NCBI GenBank assembly: GCA_020161405.1
Contig: JAIUOD010000002.1
Location: 1-64,000, forward strand
DNA from: Pseudomonadota bacterium
GTDB lineage: Bacteria; Pseudomonadota; Alphaproteobacteria; Caulobacterales; Aquidulcibacteraceae
Reading direction: 5' to 3'
DNA length: 64,000 nt
In this document: piece by piece, positions 1 through 7,811 of the stretch
Layout: each line of letters opens with the position of its first letter
How positions within the stretch are numbered: the first letter of the stretch is position 1
The notes under the pieces: model-generated
Databases searched by the model: none
Told to the model about the DNA's origin: nothing
Seen by the model: only the letters and a program-made list of their open reading frames with translations
Made by a program: the position numbers and the translations under genes

Positions 1-48
1 GCCTTCATCGGTTCCAATTACGACCAACACGTCGTAAAACATCTTTAT

Positions 49-125
<77 letters not shown>

Positions 126-197
126 AAAATCCATATATTACAACCATTTCCGACGACGCTATCTCAAGATGGCGCCTTTTTTCTGCCATAATTCGCA

Positions 198-232
198 GGC
201 ACACTTTGGGCGCACTTTTAGGCGCACAATTT
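198..232 (+). repeat. Three short direct repeats between tRNA and integrase
   Basis: GGCACACTTT (198), GGCGCACTTTT (209) and GGCGCACAATTT (221) repeat at 11-12 bp spacing, about one helical turn. Repeats of this kind between an attachment site and an integrase gene are often arm-type binding sites for the integrase or its excisionase. That role is inference. The third repeat lies 10 bp before the integrase ribosome binding site, so binding could also autoregulate int. Confidence 0.4.
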
Positions 233-254
233 AGTTTCTTGCGGGAGGCGGGCT

Positions 255-1562
255 ATGGAGGGAGTTAGACATTCAATATTGGCTGGAAAGGTTCAGCTTT
301 TTAAACGCGCAAGAAGCCAATATTGGCAAGCGGACACTTATGTGGGCGGTCAGCGGTTTAAAATTAGCACCAAAGAAGATAGTTTAGCGCGGGCTAAATC
401 TTTTGCCGAAGATTGGTATATGGGGCTGCGTGGTCAATCACATGCGGGCATTCTCAAACCGCGCGAGATCAATTTCGAAAAAGTAGCTAAACAGTTCTTG
501 CTTGAATACGGCACTATTACTGAAGGGCAGCGTAGTGAGAAATGGGTGCGAGGCTATGAGATACGTCTTAGGCTGCATTTAATCCCATTCTTTGGCAAAC
601 TCGGTATTTCAGAAGTGACTTCTGGTAAAGTACAGGAATATCGTGTGCTGCGTGCTGGGCAAGCGGGAAGGCAGCCTAGGGCTATTAAGTCTGGTGAAGG
701 TTCAGATGCGGTCAAAGAGGCCTCAAACGTCAAAGTTAAGCCGCCATCACGCTCAACTATTCACGATGAAATAGTGGCACTTCGACAAGTTTTAAAAACT
801 GCCGTGCGCCATGGCTGGTTACAAAGCCTTCCAGATTTATCACCGCCATATAAGACCCAAGGCAAGATAGTTCATCGTGCATGGTTTAGCCCTGCAGAGT
901 ATAAGCATTTATATCGAGCGACACGGCAGCATATTAATGACATTGATATACGTTTTAAATGGAATGCCGAGCAATTACATGATTTCGTGCTTTTCATGGG
1001 CAATACGGGATTGCGCCCTGACGAAGCTAATAATTTGCAACATCGTGATGTCACAATAGTCAAAGATCGTGCAACTGGTGAGCGCATCTTAGAAATAGAG
1101 GTAAGGGGTAAACGCGGCATTGGTTTTTGCAAATCAATGCCTAGTGCGGTTCCTGTCTATGAAAGGTTAAAGTCACGGCCCAAGCCAGCGCCAAAGAAAA
1201 GATTACGCAAAGGCGAGGAGCCCGACGCACCAACTTTGCCAAGCCCAAGTGACCTTATTTTCCCCGGCAGTAATTTAAAACTCTTCAATCAAGTATTGGA
1301 AAAGTCTGGCCTGAAATTCGATAGGGATGGTCAAGCGCGCACGGCCTATAGTTTGCGGCACACTTATATCTGTCTTCGCCTTATGGCGGGTGCAGACATT
1401 TATCAAATCGCCAAAAACTGCAGAACCTCGGTCGAAATGATCGAAAAATTCTATGCAGCCCATATCAAGAATACCCTTGATGCAGGCGCAATCAATGTGA
1501 AACCACAAAGAGATATTGGCTTCCACGAAGAAGTCACCGATAACCGTGATGACGAAATCTAA
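255..1562 (+). CDS. Tyrosine recombinase / integrase
   Basis: Site-specific recombinase, 435 aa, expected to integrate and excise the element at the tRNA. The catalytic domain fills the C-terminal half. Arg254 lies in NTGLRPDEA. Arg368-His369 lie in YSLRHTY, where the usual first His of the HxxR box is Tyr365, a frequent variant in phage-like integrases. The nucleophile is probably Tyr400 in IEKFYAAH. The N-terminal region (about 1-210) carries the arm-binding and core-binding parts. The ATG at 255 follows a strong GGGAGG at 242-250. Its position just downstream of the tRNA is typical of tRNA-targeting ICEs. The exact integrase subfamily cannot be told by eye. Confidence 0.92.
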   Translation: MEGVRHSILAGKVQLFKRARSQYWQADTYVGGQRFKISTKEDSLARAKSFAEDWYMGLRGQSHAGILKPREINFEKVAKQFLLEYGTITEGQRSEKWVRGYEIRLRLHLIPFFGKLGISEVTSGKVQEYRVLRAGQAGRQPRAIKSGEGSDAVKEASNVKVKPPSRSTIHDEIVALRQVLKTAVRHGWLQSLPDLSPPYKTQGKIVHRAWFSPAEYKHLYRATRQHINDIDIRFKWNAEQLHDFVLFMGNTGLRPDEANNLQHRDVTIVKDRATGERILEIEVRGKRGIGFCKSMPSAVPVYERLKSRPKPAPKKRLRKGEEPDAPTLPSPSDLIFPGSNLKLFNQVLEKSGLKFDRDGQARTAYSLRHTYICLRLMAGADIYQIAKNCRTSVEMIEKFYAAHIKNTLDAGAINVKPQRDIGFHEEVTDNRDDEI

Positions 1563-2050
1563 GTGTCAGAACTGACGCGTTCGTCACTCCAAGAGCTAGA
1601 ATGCCTGCCAGTCTCGCTCCGCCTTTACGGCACAAAAAAACAATCAACCAATCAACTTAGCGTAGCTGCAACTTCGCGACAGCGGAAGCACTTACGCGGA
1701 TGGACGGTAAAATTCCTACCAGTCTGGCTACTAAGCCCTTTCGGCTTTATTCCGAACTTATAGCAAATTATGGGAACTTGTTCGCCTATTCTCTCAATCA
1801 AGCAATTCAATAGCTTTATCTAGAATGAATTCGAGACCCAATTAAATCTTGTTGTCATTTTGAAATGTAGCGTGAGCATCACCCTGACTGGTGAAAGCGC
1901 CAAAGTGAATAGTGGATATTCATCGTATCAATCAGCAACGAGTGGCGATTGCTTTTGCGTTTGAGCAAAAAATCGTCCCAAATATCTCCAATCCCAGCCA
2001 CCGAATAAACTAACTGAATATGGCGACCTTCGCATCTGCCACTCCCTAAT
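1563..2050. other. Gene-poor stretch after integrase
   Basis: No convincing gene. One short open frame begins with GTG directly after the integrase stop, but it has no ribosome binding site and a low-complexity product. A small inverted repeat TCACC/GGTGA lies near 1880. Excisionase genes often sit here in ICEs, but I could not recognise one. Confidence 0.5.
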
Positions 2051-2153
2051 GCCTTCAAGCATAAACGTTGCGGGGAAGAGTCGTGTGAAAAAGTGGAAAC
2101 CGGTTTTTCACATTAAACGACGCGTCATCAAAAATGCCCCGTGCGTTGAAGGC
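2051..2153 (+). promoter_or_regulatory. Nested long hairpin (leader 1)
   Basis: Nested complementary arms: GCCTTCAA (2051-2058) with TTGAAGGC (2146-2153); GGGG (2072-2075) with CCCC (2137-2140); GTCG (2080-2083) with CGAC (2118-2121); TGTGAAAAA (2084-2092) with TTTTTCACA (2104-2112); and a GG/CC pair in the loop. The structure ends 69 bp before the start codon at 2223. It shares AAATGCCCCGT (2132-2142) with leader 3 at 7346-7356. It could be a single-strand promoter, an ssi site or a structured 5' UTR. The function is inferred. Confidence 0.6.
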
Positions 2154-2222
2154 GTGAGTTGCCGCTGCCCTTTGTCTTCATCAGTCGCGCAATCATGCGG
2201 GCTGAAGATAAGGAGACTTAAA

Positions 2223-2597
2223 ATGGGACTAGATATGTATGCTGTATCACTTGCAAAAGACGAAAATCGTCCAGCAACTGATTTCAAATTAGACGAAGAT
2301 AAATACACCGACCTTCACTATTGGCGCAAACACCCAAATCTTCACGGCTGGATGCAAGACCTATATTTCCAAAATGGCGGCGAAAATGAAGATTTCAATG
2401 TAGCGACAGTTCTTTTAACCGAGCAAGACATTAATCGTCTTGAAGAAGATATTAAGGCGAAAGACCTTCCCGAAACAAGCGGCTTCTTCTTCGGTGAAAC
2501 CACAGGCGAAGAGCTTGAAGATGACCTCGAATTCATAGCCAAAGCGCGCCAAGCCTTCGCCCAAGGTCGGCAGGTAGCCTATTACGCTTGGTGGTGA
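2223..2597 (+). CDS. Conserved hypothetical protein (MGLDMY family)
   Basis: A 124-aa soluble protein that starts MGLDMYAVSL and contains LHYWRKHPNLHGWM and ETSGFFFG. I know short proteins of this type from phages and conjugative elements, but no function is established. The start at 2223 is chosen because AAGGAG lies 8-13 bp before it and homologues begin at this methionine. A longer in-frame extension to 2049 would run through the hairpin leader and is unlikely. The protein is rich in acidic and aromatic residues, as many DNA-mimic or phage accessory proteins are. Its position behind a hairpin leader, like ardC, suggests an establishment or anti-defence role. Confidence 0.75.
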   Translation: MGLDMYAVSLAKDENRPATDFKLDEDKYTDLHYWRKHPNLHGWMQDLYFQNGGENEDFNVATVLLTEQDINRLEEDIKAKDLPETSGFFFGETTGEELEDDLEFIAKARQAFAQGRQVAYYAWW

Positions 2598-2963
2598 AGC
2601 ATAACTATACCGAAATACTAGGCCAGCTCGAAACGTTAGCAAATGCTGAGAATTTGGGCTGGCAGAATATTCTTTGTAAATGATTAAATCGCAAAAATAA
2701 TCTATTTTTTTGATTGCTTGTAGATTTAAGGCCTCTTTGGATAGCAAGCTGAACACTTTGAGCCCAAGATTTTAATGCATTGGATTTACCCTTTTTACCT
2801 GGCGCAATGCTAGTCTTGGGCATCGGGTTGATTCTTAATAAGTAAATCCAATCAAATTGGAGCGAGGCTCTTGATTGTTAGGAAGTAGAACAATTTAATA
2901 TAGCGCAATTATTTCAGATTGACTAACAATATATGAATAGATTATTCCTAAAAGTAGAGTGAT
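2598..2963. other. Intergenic region with a small hairpin
   Basis: No supported gene. A compact hairpin lies at 2849-2877, with arms CAATCAA/TTGATTG and an inner GAGC/GCTC stem. It is upstream of the HEPN gene. There is no long T-run after it, so it is not a clear terminator. Confidence 0.5.
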
Positions 2964-3863
2964 ATGAAAGAATATCAAGAAGCATTATTTGGCTTTCACC
3001 CTTCGCTACCTGATTTGAGTGTCGGGGAAATTTATATCGAAAAACTGAAAGAATTTGACGACAATATTTTGTTGGTCAACGGTTACGATAGACGAATGGG
3101 AGACTGGATTTATGCGCCACAAAGTCAAACGTATTTGATGGGACACGGCATTGTCACTAATCCCTACCCTTCGCGCGTTTTTTCTTTGCCGAAAACCCAC
3201 AAAATTTTTAATCCACATGCTGAAAATTCTGAGCATTTAAGGTTCACAATTTGGGTGTTATCGTTTTTTTCTGGCCTGCGGCTAACGACAACCGAAGCGG
3301 GTTTCGTAGACGCGACACCAATAAAAGCAGGAAAGCTAGTTGATTTCGTTTTGATCGATTCCAATTATGCCAACGCTATAGATATTTCTGAAAAATTTAG
3401 GGAGGCAAATAGCCATATATCAAAAAGACTTCGGCTTGTGGAGGCTATAATTCATTCGTTATTCTTAGGACAAAATCCTTTGCAACTTCAGTTTGAGAGT
3501 TTTCTGACATTATATTATGCGCTAGATGCATGCTTTGCTCTTGAAAACACATATTCACCTTTGCAATCCAAAATAGGACATGGTCGTCGCATATCGTTCA
3601 TGTGTGAAAAATATGGCATTGAAATACCAGAATGGGCGCAATTTATTTCAACATTGCGAAACAGCGCTAGTCACGAAGCTATATTTATGGACGAACCTTT
3701 GGGCTTCGCATTGCATGGAATTGGGTCAAGTCAAGATTTAATTCTCGAAATGAAAGCTATGATTTGCCGTCTGCTGGTGGCATTATTGAATGTGAAAGAC
3801 GAAACTTATATTTGTTCATCACTAAATACTCGTCAAATTCAAGGATTAAAATTAGGTTTATAG
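2964..3863 (+). CDS. HEPN-domain protein, possible RNase / defence effector
   Basis: A 299-aa protein not known to me as a named family. Near the C terminus (Arg232-His237) it has RNSASH, matching the RNxxxH signature of HEPN ribonucleases, embedded in helical sequence (LTLYYALDACFALE before it). This C-terminal layout resembles Apea-like HEPN proteins. HEPN proteins typically cleave RNA in toxin-antitoxin, abortive infection and CRISPR-associated systems. The N-terminal 150 residues show no motif I recognise and could be a sensor. The gene stands alone with no obvious MNT antitoxin partner. It is convergent with the lipoprotein gene downstream, 32 bp apart. Confidence 0.6.
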   Translation: MKEYQEALFGFHPSLPDLSVGEIYIEKLKEFDDNILLVNGYDRRMGDWIYAPQSQTYLMGHGIVTNPYPSRVFSLPKTHKIFNPHAENSEHLRFTIWVLSFFSGLRLTTTEAGFVDATPIKAGKLVDFVLIDSNYANAIDISEKFREANSHISKRLRLVEAIIHSLFLGQNPLQLQFESFLTLYYALDACFALENTYSPLQSKIGHGRRISFMCEKYGIEIPEWAQFISTLRNSASHEAIFMDEPLGFALHGIGSSQDLILEMKAMICRLLVALLNVKDETYICSSLNTRQIQGLKLGL

Positions 3864-3895
3864 GATTTGAATTTCAAAAATCAGATATTTTATCG

Positions 3896-4465
3896 TCAAC
3901 GGAAGTTGTTGTAATAGTTATTACAAAACGTAGCAGTCTGAAGGTTGCCTCTATTGCCTTGGCAAAAATCGAGTATTTGATCAAATGTTTTATCAGCAAC
4001 AACACGTTCCGAAAAGTTTAGAACCTCGTACCCAGTTAAATTTGCATAATTAGCCGCTGCTAGCTTTTCCACTTTGTAAGTAATGTCAAAATATGGAATT
4101 GAAACGACATTACCTAAATTGTCCTTAAATGGACCATTTATTTTAAATTTTACGTATTTTGTGTTAGGTGCTAAGTCAGATTTTTTTGCTAAATTTGCCC
4201 CAAATTGGCCTATTGCTTTACCCGAATTTTCGAGAACTTCATTTACGTTGTCTCCACCATAAATTTCGAGATTGAATGTTGCCGTCCCTTGAGAATTACT
4301 AACCGCGCTTAAACCTGGCACTGTCAAGCTGGTGTCATCGGACTTTCCAATAAGTTGGTTATTTCCGTCGCTTTGGTTAGAAGGCTTAGAGCAAGACTGT
4401 ATTGATAGCATTACAACGGTTGCTAAAATAAGCAGAGATATTGAAATATTCTTATTATTTTTCAT
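3896..4465 (-). CDS. Putative lipoprotein of unknown function
   Basis: A 189-aa protein that begins MKNNKNISISLLILATVVM. Its hydrophobic signal segment ends in a lipobox-like IQSC, so it is probably a lipid-anchored periplasmic protein. The start at 4465 is preferred because GGAG lies 8 bp upstream. An in-frame start at 4516 would put 17 basic residues before the signal. The mature part has a Ser/Asn-rich linker and mixed beta-strand-like sequence with no catalytic motif I recognise. It could be a surface or entry-exclusion type protein of the element, which is speculative. Confidence 0.6.
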   Translation of the reverse strand: MKNNKNISISLLILATVVMLSIQSCSKPSNQSDGNNQLIGKSDDTSLTVPGLSAVSNSQGTATFNLEIYGGDNVNEVLENSGKAIGQFGANLAKKSDLAPNTKYVKFKINGPFKDNLGNVVSIPYFDITYKVEKLAAANYANLTGYEVLNFSERVVADKTFDQILDFCQGNRGNLQTATFCNNYYNNFR

Positions 4466-4758
4466 TGATTTGCTCCGAAATGTAAACCTTAGTATCATAA
4501 GCTTCTTAAAATTCAATTGTATATAATCACAAATAAATACTTCTTACGTAAATGCGATAAGCAATTTTTTAATTCCTAGGTCTAAGGTAAAAATTGATTT
4601 TTATCTTTGCAATTGAAATATTGAATTTGGTATCCAGGTCAATCTATTTACATTTGGTGAAAGAAATCGTGAATTAATGGTTTGGTATTGAGCCAGTAGG
4701 TCGATTTGGTGAATTCCGTTACCTGTTCACATCTCCCTCTTTCGCATGCCGAACCCAT
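4466..4758. other. Intergenic region before ardC leader
   Basis: A+T-rich stretch holding the lipoprotein promoter region on the minus strand. No gene was recognised. Confidence 0.5.
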
Positions 4759-4881
4759 AGTTTTGGGTGATGGGTGGTCAATGGGGCTGCCCGCTCCATT
4801 CGTTTCAATCTTTGATTTCCACTCCCGTGTGGCCCATACGCCCTGATAAATCAGGGTGACAGCCCATCTATTCCCCAAACT
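4759..4881 (+). promoter_or_regulatory. Nested long hairpin (leader 2) before ardC
   Basis: Nested arms: AGTTTTGGG (4759-4767) with CCCCAAACT (4873-4881), one mismatch; GATGGG (4769-4774) with CCCATC (4863-4868); GTCA (4777-4780) with TGAC (4857-4860); and ATGGG (4781-4785) with CCCAT (4833-4837). A separate perfect hairpin CCCTGATAAATCAGGG (4841-4856) branches inside. It ends 36 bp before the ardC start. In other conjugative elements antirestriction genes are expressed early from single-stranded promoters, and this structure is a candidate for one. Confidence 0.6.
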
Positions 4882-4917
4882 GTTTTGTGTCCGTCCTCAA
4901 GAGAAAAGGAGATGGAC

Positions 4918-5841
4918 ATGAAAAATCAATCTAAATCTCAATCTTCAAATCAACGCATTGACGTTTATACTTTAATCACTAACCAAATTATTGCTTCAAT
5001 TGAAAATGGCGTTGGCGAAGTTCAACTTCCTTGGCATCGCAAAGGCTTTTCAACTGCCCGTCCATTTAATGTTCAATCCACGAAAGCATATAATGGCGTG
5101 AATATTCTTGCGCTTTGGATTGCGGCCTACATCCATGGCTTCGAACATGGCATTTGGGGCACATATAAACAATGGCAAGAACGCGGTGGGCAAGTTCGCA
5201 AGGGTGAGCAATCATCATTAATCGTTTTCTTCAAAGACATTGATGTCGAAAATGGGAATGGCGAAGAAAATTCACATTATTCAATTGCCCGCGCATCACA
5301 TGTTTTCAATGTTGCACAAGTTGACGGCTTTGAAGTTGATATTGGCGAACCGCAAATTGATAAAATCATCGCTTGTGAGAAAGCCGAACGCTTTGTTCAA
5401 GCTACCAATGCCAATATTACAATTGGTGGGTTGCGCGCATTTTACTCGCCTTCGTCTGATAGCATCACAATGCCTGATCGCCATCGATTTATTGGCACTG
5501 AAACTTCAACGCCAACTGAAGGCTGGTATTCAACGCTTTGCCACGAATTAACCCATTGGTCAGGCGCTTCTCATCGTTTAGACCGCGAATTTGGTAAACG
5601 CTTTGGCGATAATAAATACGCCATGGAAGAGCTTGTTGCCGAACTTGGTGCTGCCTTCCTATGTTCAAAACTCGGAATTTCAATCGTGCCGCGTGATGAC
5701 CATGCTTCATATATCAATAATTGGCTTCAAGTTTTGAAAAATGACCCCAAAGCGATTTTCACGGCTTCTAGCAAAGCCTCAAAGGCCGCAGATTATCTTA
5801 TCTCATTCCTAAATCAATCAAACCTTTCCGAGGCGGCCTAA
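4918..5841 (+). CDS. ardC: ArdC-type antirestriction protein / zincin-like metallopeptidase
   Basis: A 307-aa protein with an N-terminal ArdC_N single-stranded-DNA-binding domain (roughly 10-140; motifs PWHRKGF, YNGVNILALW, WGTYKQW). The C-terminal zincin-like domain has HELTH at 209-213 and a downstream Glu in YAMEELVAELGAAFL. ArdC proteins protect incoming conjugative DNA from restriction in the recipient. The ATG at 4918 is chosen because AAGGAG sits 8-13 bp before it. An ATG at 4912 would abut the Shine-Dalgarno sequence. The gene is likely co-transcribed with the short gene at 5885. Confidence 0.9.
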   Translation: MKNQSKSQSSNQRIDVYTLITNQIIASIENGVGEVQLPWHRKGFSTARPFNVQSTKAYNGVNILALWIAAYIHGFEHGIWGTYKQWQERGGQVRKGEQSSLIVFFKDIDVENGNGEENSHYSIARASHVFNVAQVDGFEVDIGEPQIDKIIACEKAERFVQATNANITIGGLRAFYSPSSDSITMPDRHRFIGTETSTPTEGWYSTLCHELTHWSGASHRLDREFGKRFGDNKYAMEELVAELGAAFLCSKLGISIVPRDDHASYINNWLQVLKNDPKAIFTASSKASKAADYLISFLNQSNLSEAA

Positions 5842-5884
5842 TGGTCGCCTCTTTTCAATAAACTTTATTATTTCGGAGAGTGTT

Positions 5885-6199
5885 ATGAATAAACCATTTG
5901 AAAAATATGAAATATATCAAATTATTTGGCAAAATATCCAAATTGAAATTCGTTATTGTGATTATGTTGCCAAAGTCGATGAAAAAACCACGATTATCCA
6001 TCTCGAAATTATGAGCTTCACGCGAGAGCCATTACCAATCACTGAAACTGGCTACAAATCCTATTTCACCGCCAAATGCCTTATTGAAGAATTTGGTGGC
6101 CCAGTTGAATATGCCAAAATGTGGCTTGATGGCGAAGCCAAGGACAATATCACTTGGCAAAATCATGTTTCCCAATCTCGTCAATTGTCACTTTTTTGA
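5885..6199 (+). CDS. Small conserved protein downstream of ardC
   Basis: A 104-aa soluble protein with the pattern W-x-N/G-I-x-I-E-I-R near the N terminus, LPITETGYKS in the middle and RQLSLF at the end. It follows ardC by 43 bp, with GGAGAG before the ATG, so the two are probably one operon. It is a distant paralogue of the protein at 7389 (same IEIR, ALP/PLP and GYK motifs, same -LF ending). I recall similar short proteins next to ardC in alphaproteobacterial plasmids, without a known function. Given its neighbours it is a candidate antirestriction accessory or anti-defence factor. Confidence 0.75.
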   Translation: MNKPFEKYEIYQIIWQNIQIEIRYCDYVAKVDEKTTIIHLEIMSFTREPLPITETGYKSYFTAKCLIEEFGGPVEYAKMWLDGEAKDNITWQNHVSQSRQLSLF

Positions 6200-6223
6200 G
6201 GGGCGATTGGTGCAATTTAATAT

Positions 6224-6475
6224 CTAATCATTTTGTTCGATTTTCGTCGAATTAAATGCCGCGATGAATTTGGCGGAATCGCCACCGATTGCGTCAAGAA
6301 TGTCTAATAGTTCAATAACATCTAACCGGCGTTCGCCAGTTTCATATTTCGCGATATAGGATTGTGGTTTGCCCAAAATTTGCGCGAGTTTGGCTTGGGT
6401 GAAGCCCGCATTCAGCCTTGCTTCTCTTATCATATCTTGAAAAATGATTTGTTTGGGATTGTTAAGGCTTTTCAT
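6224..6475 (-). CDS. XRE-family transcriptional regulator
   Basis: An 83-aa single-domain helix-turn-helix protein. The HTH spans GFTQAKLAQILGKPQSYIAKYE, the classic Cro/C1-type pattern with Gln and Ser in the recognition helix. The ATG at 6475 is preferred. An upstream in-frame TTG at 6496 adds seven residues. It is transcribed divergently from the gene at 6557 and shares an 81-bp control region with an inverted repeat, so it probably regulates that gene and itself. Confidence 0.85.
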   Translation of the reverse strand: MKSLNNPKQIIFQDMIREARLNAGFTQAKLAQILGKPQSYIAKYETGERRLDVIELLDILDAIGGDSAKFIAAFNSTKIEQND

Positions 6476-6505
6476 ATTTTCCGCTTGATATTTCAAGGGA
6501 AGGGG

Positions 6506-6539
6506 TATAATCCCAATTTAGAATAAACCCATTTTGGGA
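6506..6539. promoter_or_regulatory. Divergent promoter with operator-like inverted repeat
   Basis: A perfect -10 hexamer TATAAT (6506-6511) faces the gene at 6557. Half-sites TCCCAA (6511-6516) and TTGGGA (6534-6539) form an inverted repeat that overlaps this -10. It is a plausible operator for the XRE protein encoded on the other side. Confidence 0.5.
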
Positions 6540-6556
6540 TATTTCCTGAGGATTTA

Positions 6557-6928
6557 ATGGAAAATAGCGATATTTTTGCGAATTGTGATTGTTCATTGAC
6601 GCTTAATGGTGTCGAAATTTCTTTTCAATTACAACAATATGTAATCGATGCACTCATAAAGCAAATGTTCCTACCAGATGGTAAATCGGAAATGCGCGAA
6701 ATGGCTAATAAGATTGCAGATATATTGCCTCTATGCCTTAGCGCTGAAGATCGACCAAGTTCCAAGGCGCAAATTGAATTGGCGCAAGCTATTGCCGAGG
6801 AATTGAAGATAGAAGCTCCAATTGCCGATTTAGTGATTAAATCCAAGTGCGTGAAGTTCATCGAGCAACATTTTGATGATTATTGCAAAAAGGTGCGTTT
6901 GGTCAAATTAGTTAGCCGAGCAATATAG
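6557..6928 (+). CDS. Hypothetical protein paired with XRE regulator
   Basis: A 123-aa soluble protein, not recognised. It is predicted mainly helical, with acidic and Lys-rich segments and a C-terminal basic stretch (DDYCKKVRLVKLVSR). GAGGA lies 5 bp before the ATG. It is divergent from the XRE gene and shares its promoter region. The arrangement could be a regulated accessory gene or a toxin-antitoxin-like pair, but no toxin fold was recognised. Confidence 0.6.
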   Translation: MENSDIFANCDCSLTLNGVEISFQLQQYVIDALIKQMFLPDGKSEMREMANKIADILPLCLSAEDRPSSKAQIELAQAIAEELKIEAPIADLVIKSKCVKFIEQHFDDYCKKVRLVKLVSRAI

Positions 6929-7135
6929 CAAATTCCCAAGCATAATTTTCAACGGAAACACAAATGAACCGCCCAAGAAAAGGGCGTGGTTTGGGGTTTT
7001 TGGGGATAAGATTGTTTGACGGAAATATTTAGCCGATGTAACTCCTTCGGCTATCAAATCTACTTCATCTTGGTTTTCTAATTTCTTTTCCATTTGCAAA
7101 ATTGAGGTCGATAGGCGTCGATTATTGGGTGCCAT
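6908..7135 (-). CDS. Doubtful small ORF
   Basis: A 75-codon open frame with AAGG about 8 bp before its ATG. The first 40 residues look protein-like (MEKKLENQDEVDLIAEGVTS). The end overlaps the convergent gene by 21 bp and is hydrophobic. It may be a decayed remnant. The rest of 6929-7244 shows no gene. Confidence 0.25.
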   Translation of the reverse strand: MAPNNRRLSTSILQMEKKLENQDEVDLIAEGVTSAKYFRQTILSPKTPNHALFLGGSFVFPLKIMLGNLLYCSAN

Positions 7136-7244
7136 AAATAGCCTTGTATCTTCAAATTAAATAGCGATTTGGGATTGGCTATATATGCCATTTTATTGCG
7201 ATTTGGTGTTTCGAAGTTTTCATAATCATTGCTCGAATGCTGGC

Positions 7245-7371
7245 TTGAATGTCCATTTCAATTGACGTGTTTGGCAGGTTTGATTTGCTCGTCAACGGGC
7301 AAGCCGTTCCCCTATGGTGACAATCAAATTCTAACAACCTGCCGCAAATGCCCCGTCAAATGGACAATCAA
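7245..7371 (+). promoter_or_regulatory. Nested long hairpin (leader 3)
   Basis: A fully nested set of arms: TTGAAT (7245) with AATCAA (7366-7371), one mismatch; GTCCATTT (7251-7258) with AAATGGAC (7358-7365); GACG (7264-7267) with CGTC (7354-7357); GGCAGGTT (7273-7280) with AACCTGCC (7336-7343); TGATT (7281-7285) with AATCA (7322-7326); GTCA (7291-7294) with TGAC (7318-7321); and AACGG (7294-7298) with CCGTT (7304-7308). It ends 17 bp before the start at 7389. This is the clearest of the four leaders. Confidence 0.65.
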
Positions 7372-7388
7372 TCCTTTCGGAGGCAGTT

Positions 7389-7691
7389 ATGAAAAAAGAC
7401 TTCTCAATCACACGCAAAACATGGAATGGCATTAATATAGAAATTCGCTTTGATCGCTATTTTATTCAATTTGATGATGGCAATTGGCAAGCCCGCGTGG
7501 AAATCGAAAGCCTTAATCGTAGCGCGCTTCCAGACTGCAAATGCGGCTACAAAGAAATTATAGCCAATGCCAATGAAGTTGATTGTTTTGATAGTGTCGA
7601 AGAATTCGCCCTTGAATGGCTAAACAATCATTCCCGCCAAACCCATTTCAAAGCCCAAAAACCGCTACCAAACCATCCCGCCCTTTTTTAA
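7389..7691 (+). CDS. Small conserved protein, paralogue of 5885 gene
   Basis: A 100-aa protein with NIEIRFDRYF, ALPDCKCGYKE and a C-terminal PALF. It matches the organisation of the protein at 5885, which has the same IEIR start and GYK core. GGAGG lies 5 bp upstream of the ATG. It stands alone behind its own nested hairpin leader. The function is unknown. Duplication of this family, once with ardC and once alone, suggests diversification against different targets. Confidence 0.7.
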   Translation: MKKDFSITRKTWNGINIEIRFDRYFIQFDDGNWQARVEIESLNRSALPDCKCGYKEIIANANEVDCFDSVEEFALEWLNNHSRQTHFKAQKPLPNHPALF

Positions 7692-7811
7692 GGGGCGGCA
7701 TTTTGGGATACGCCAAATAAAAGCAGAATACTGTTTTTATTATTATTCTTAGGGGATTTATTGCGGCTAAAAGCCCTTTGTCACTAATCATATAATATAT
7801 GAAGAGTGCTC

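Noticed and set aside
1563..1763. 66-codon frame directly after the integrase
   Set aside because: GTG start without ribosome site and unconvincing product; could not be matched to an excisionase.
7220..7435. Cysteine-rich 68-codon frame starting at 7229
   Set aside because: It lies entirely on the nested hairpin leader and overlaps the real gene at 7389 in another frame.
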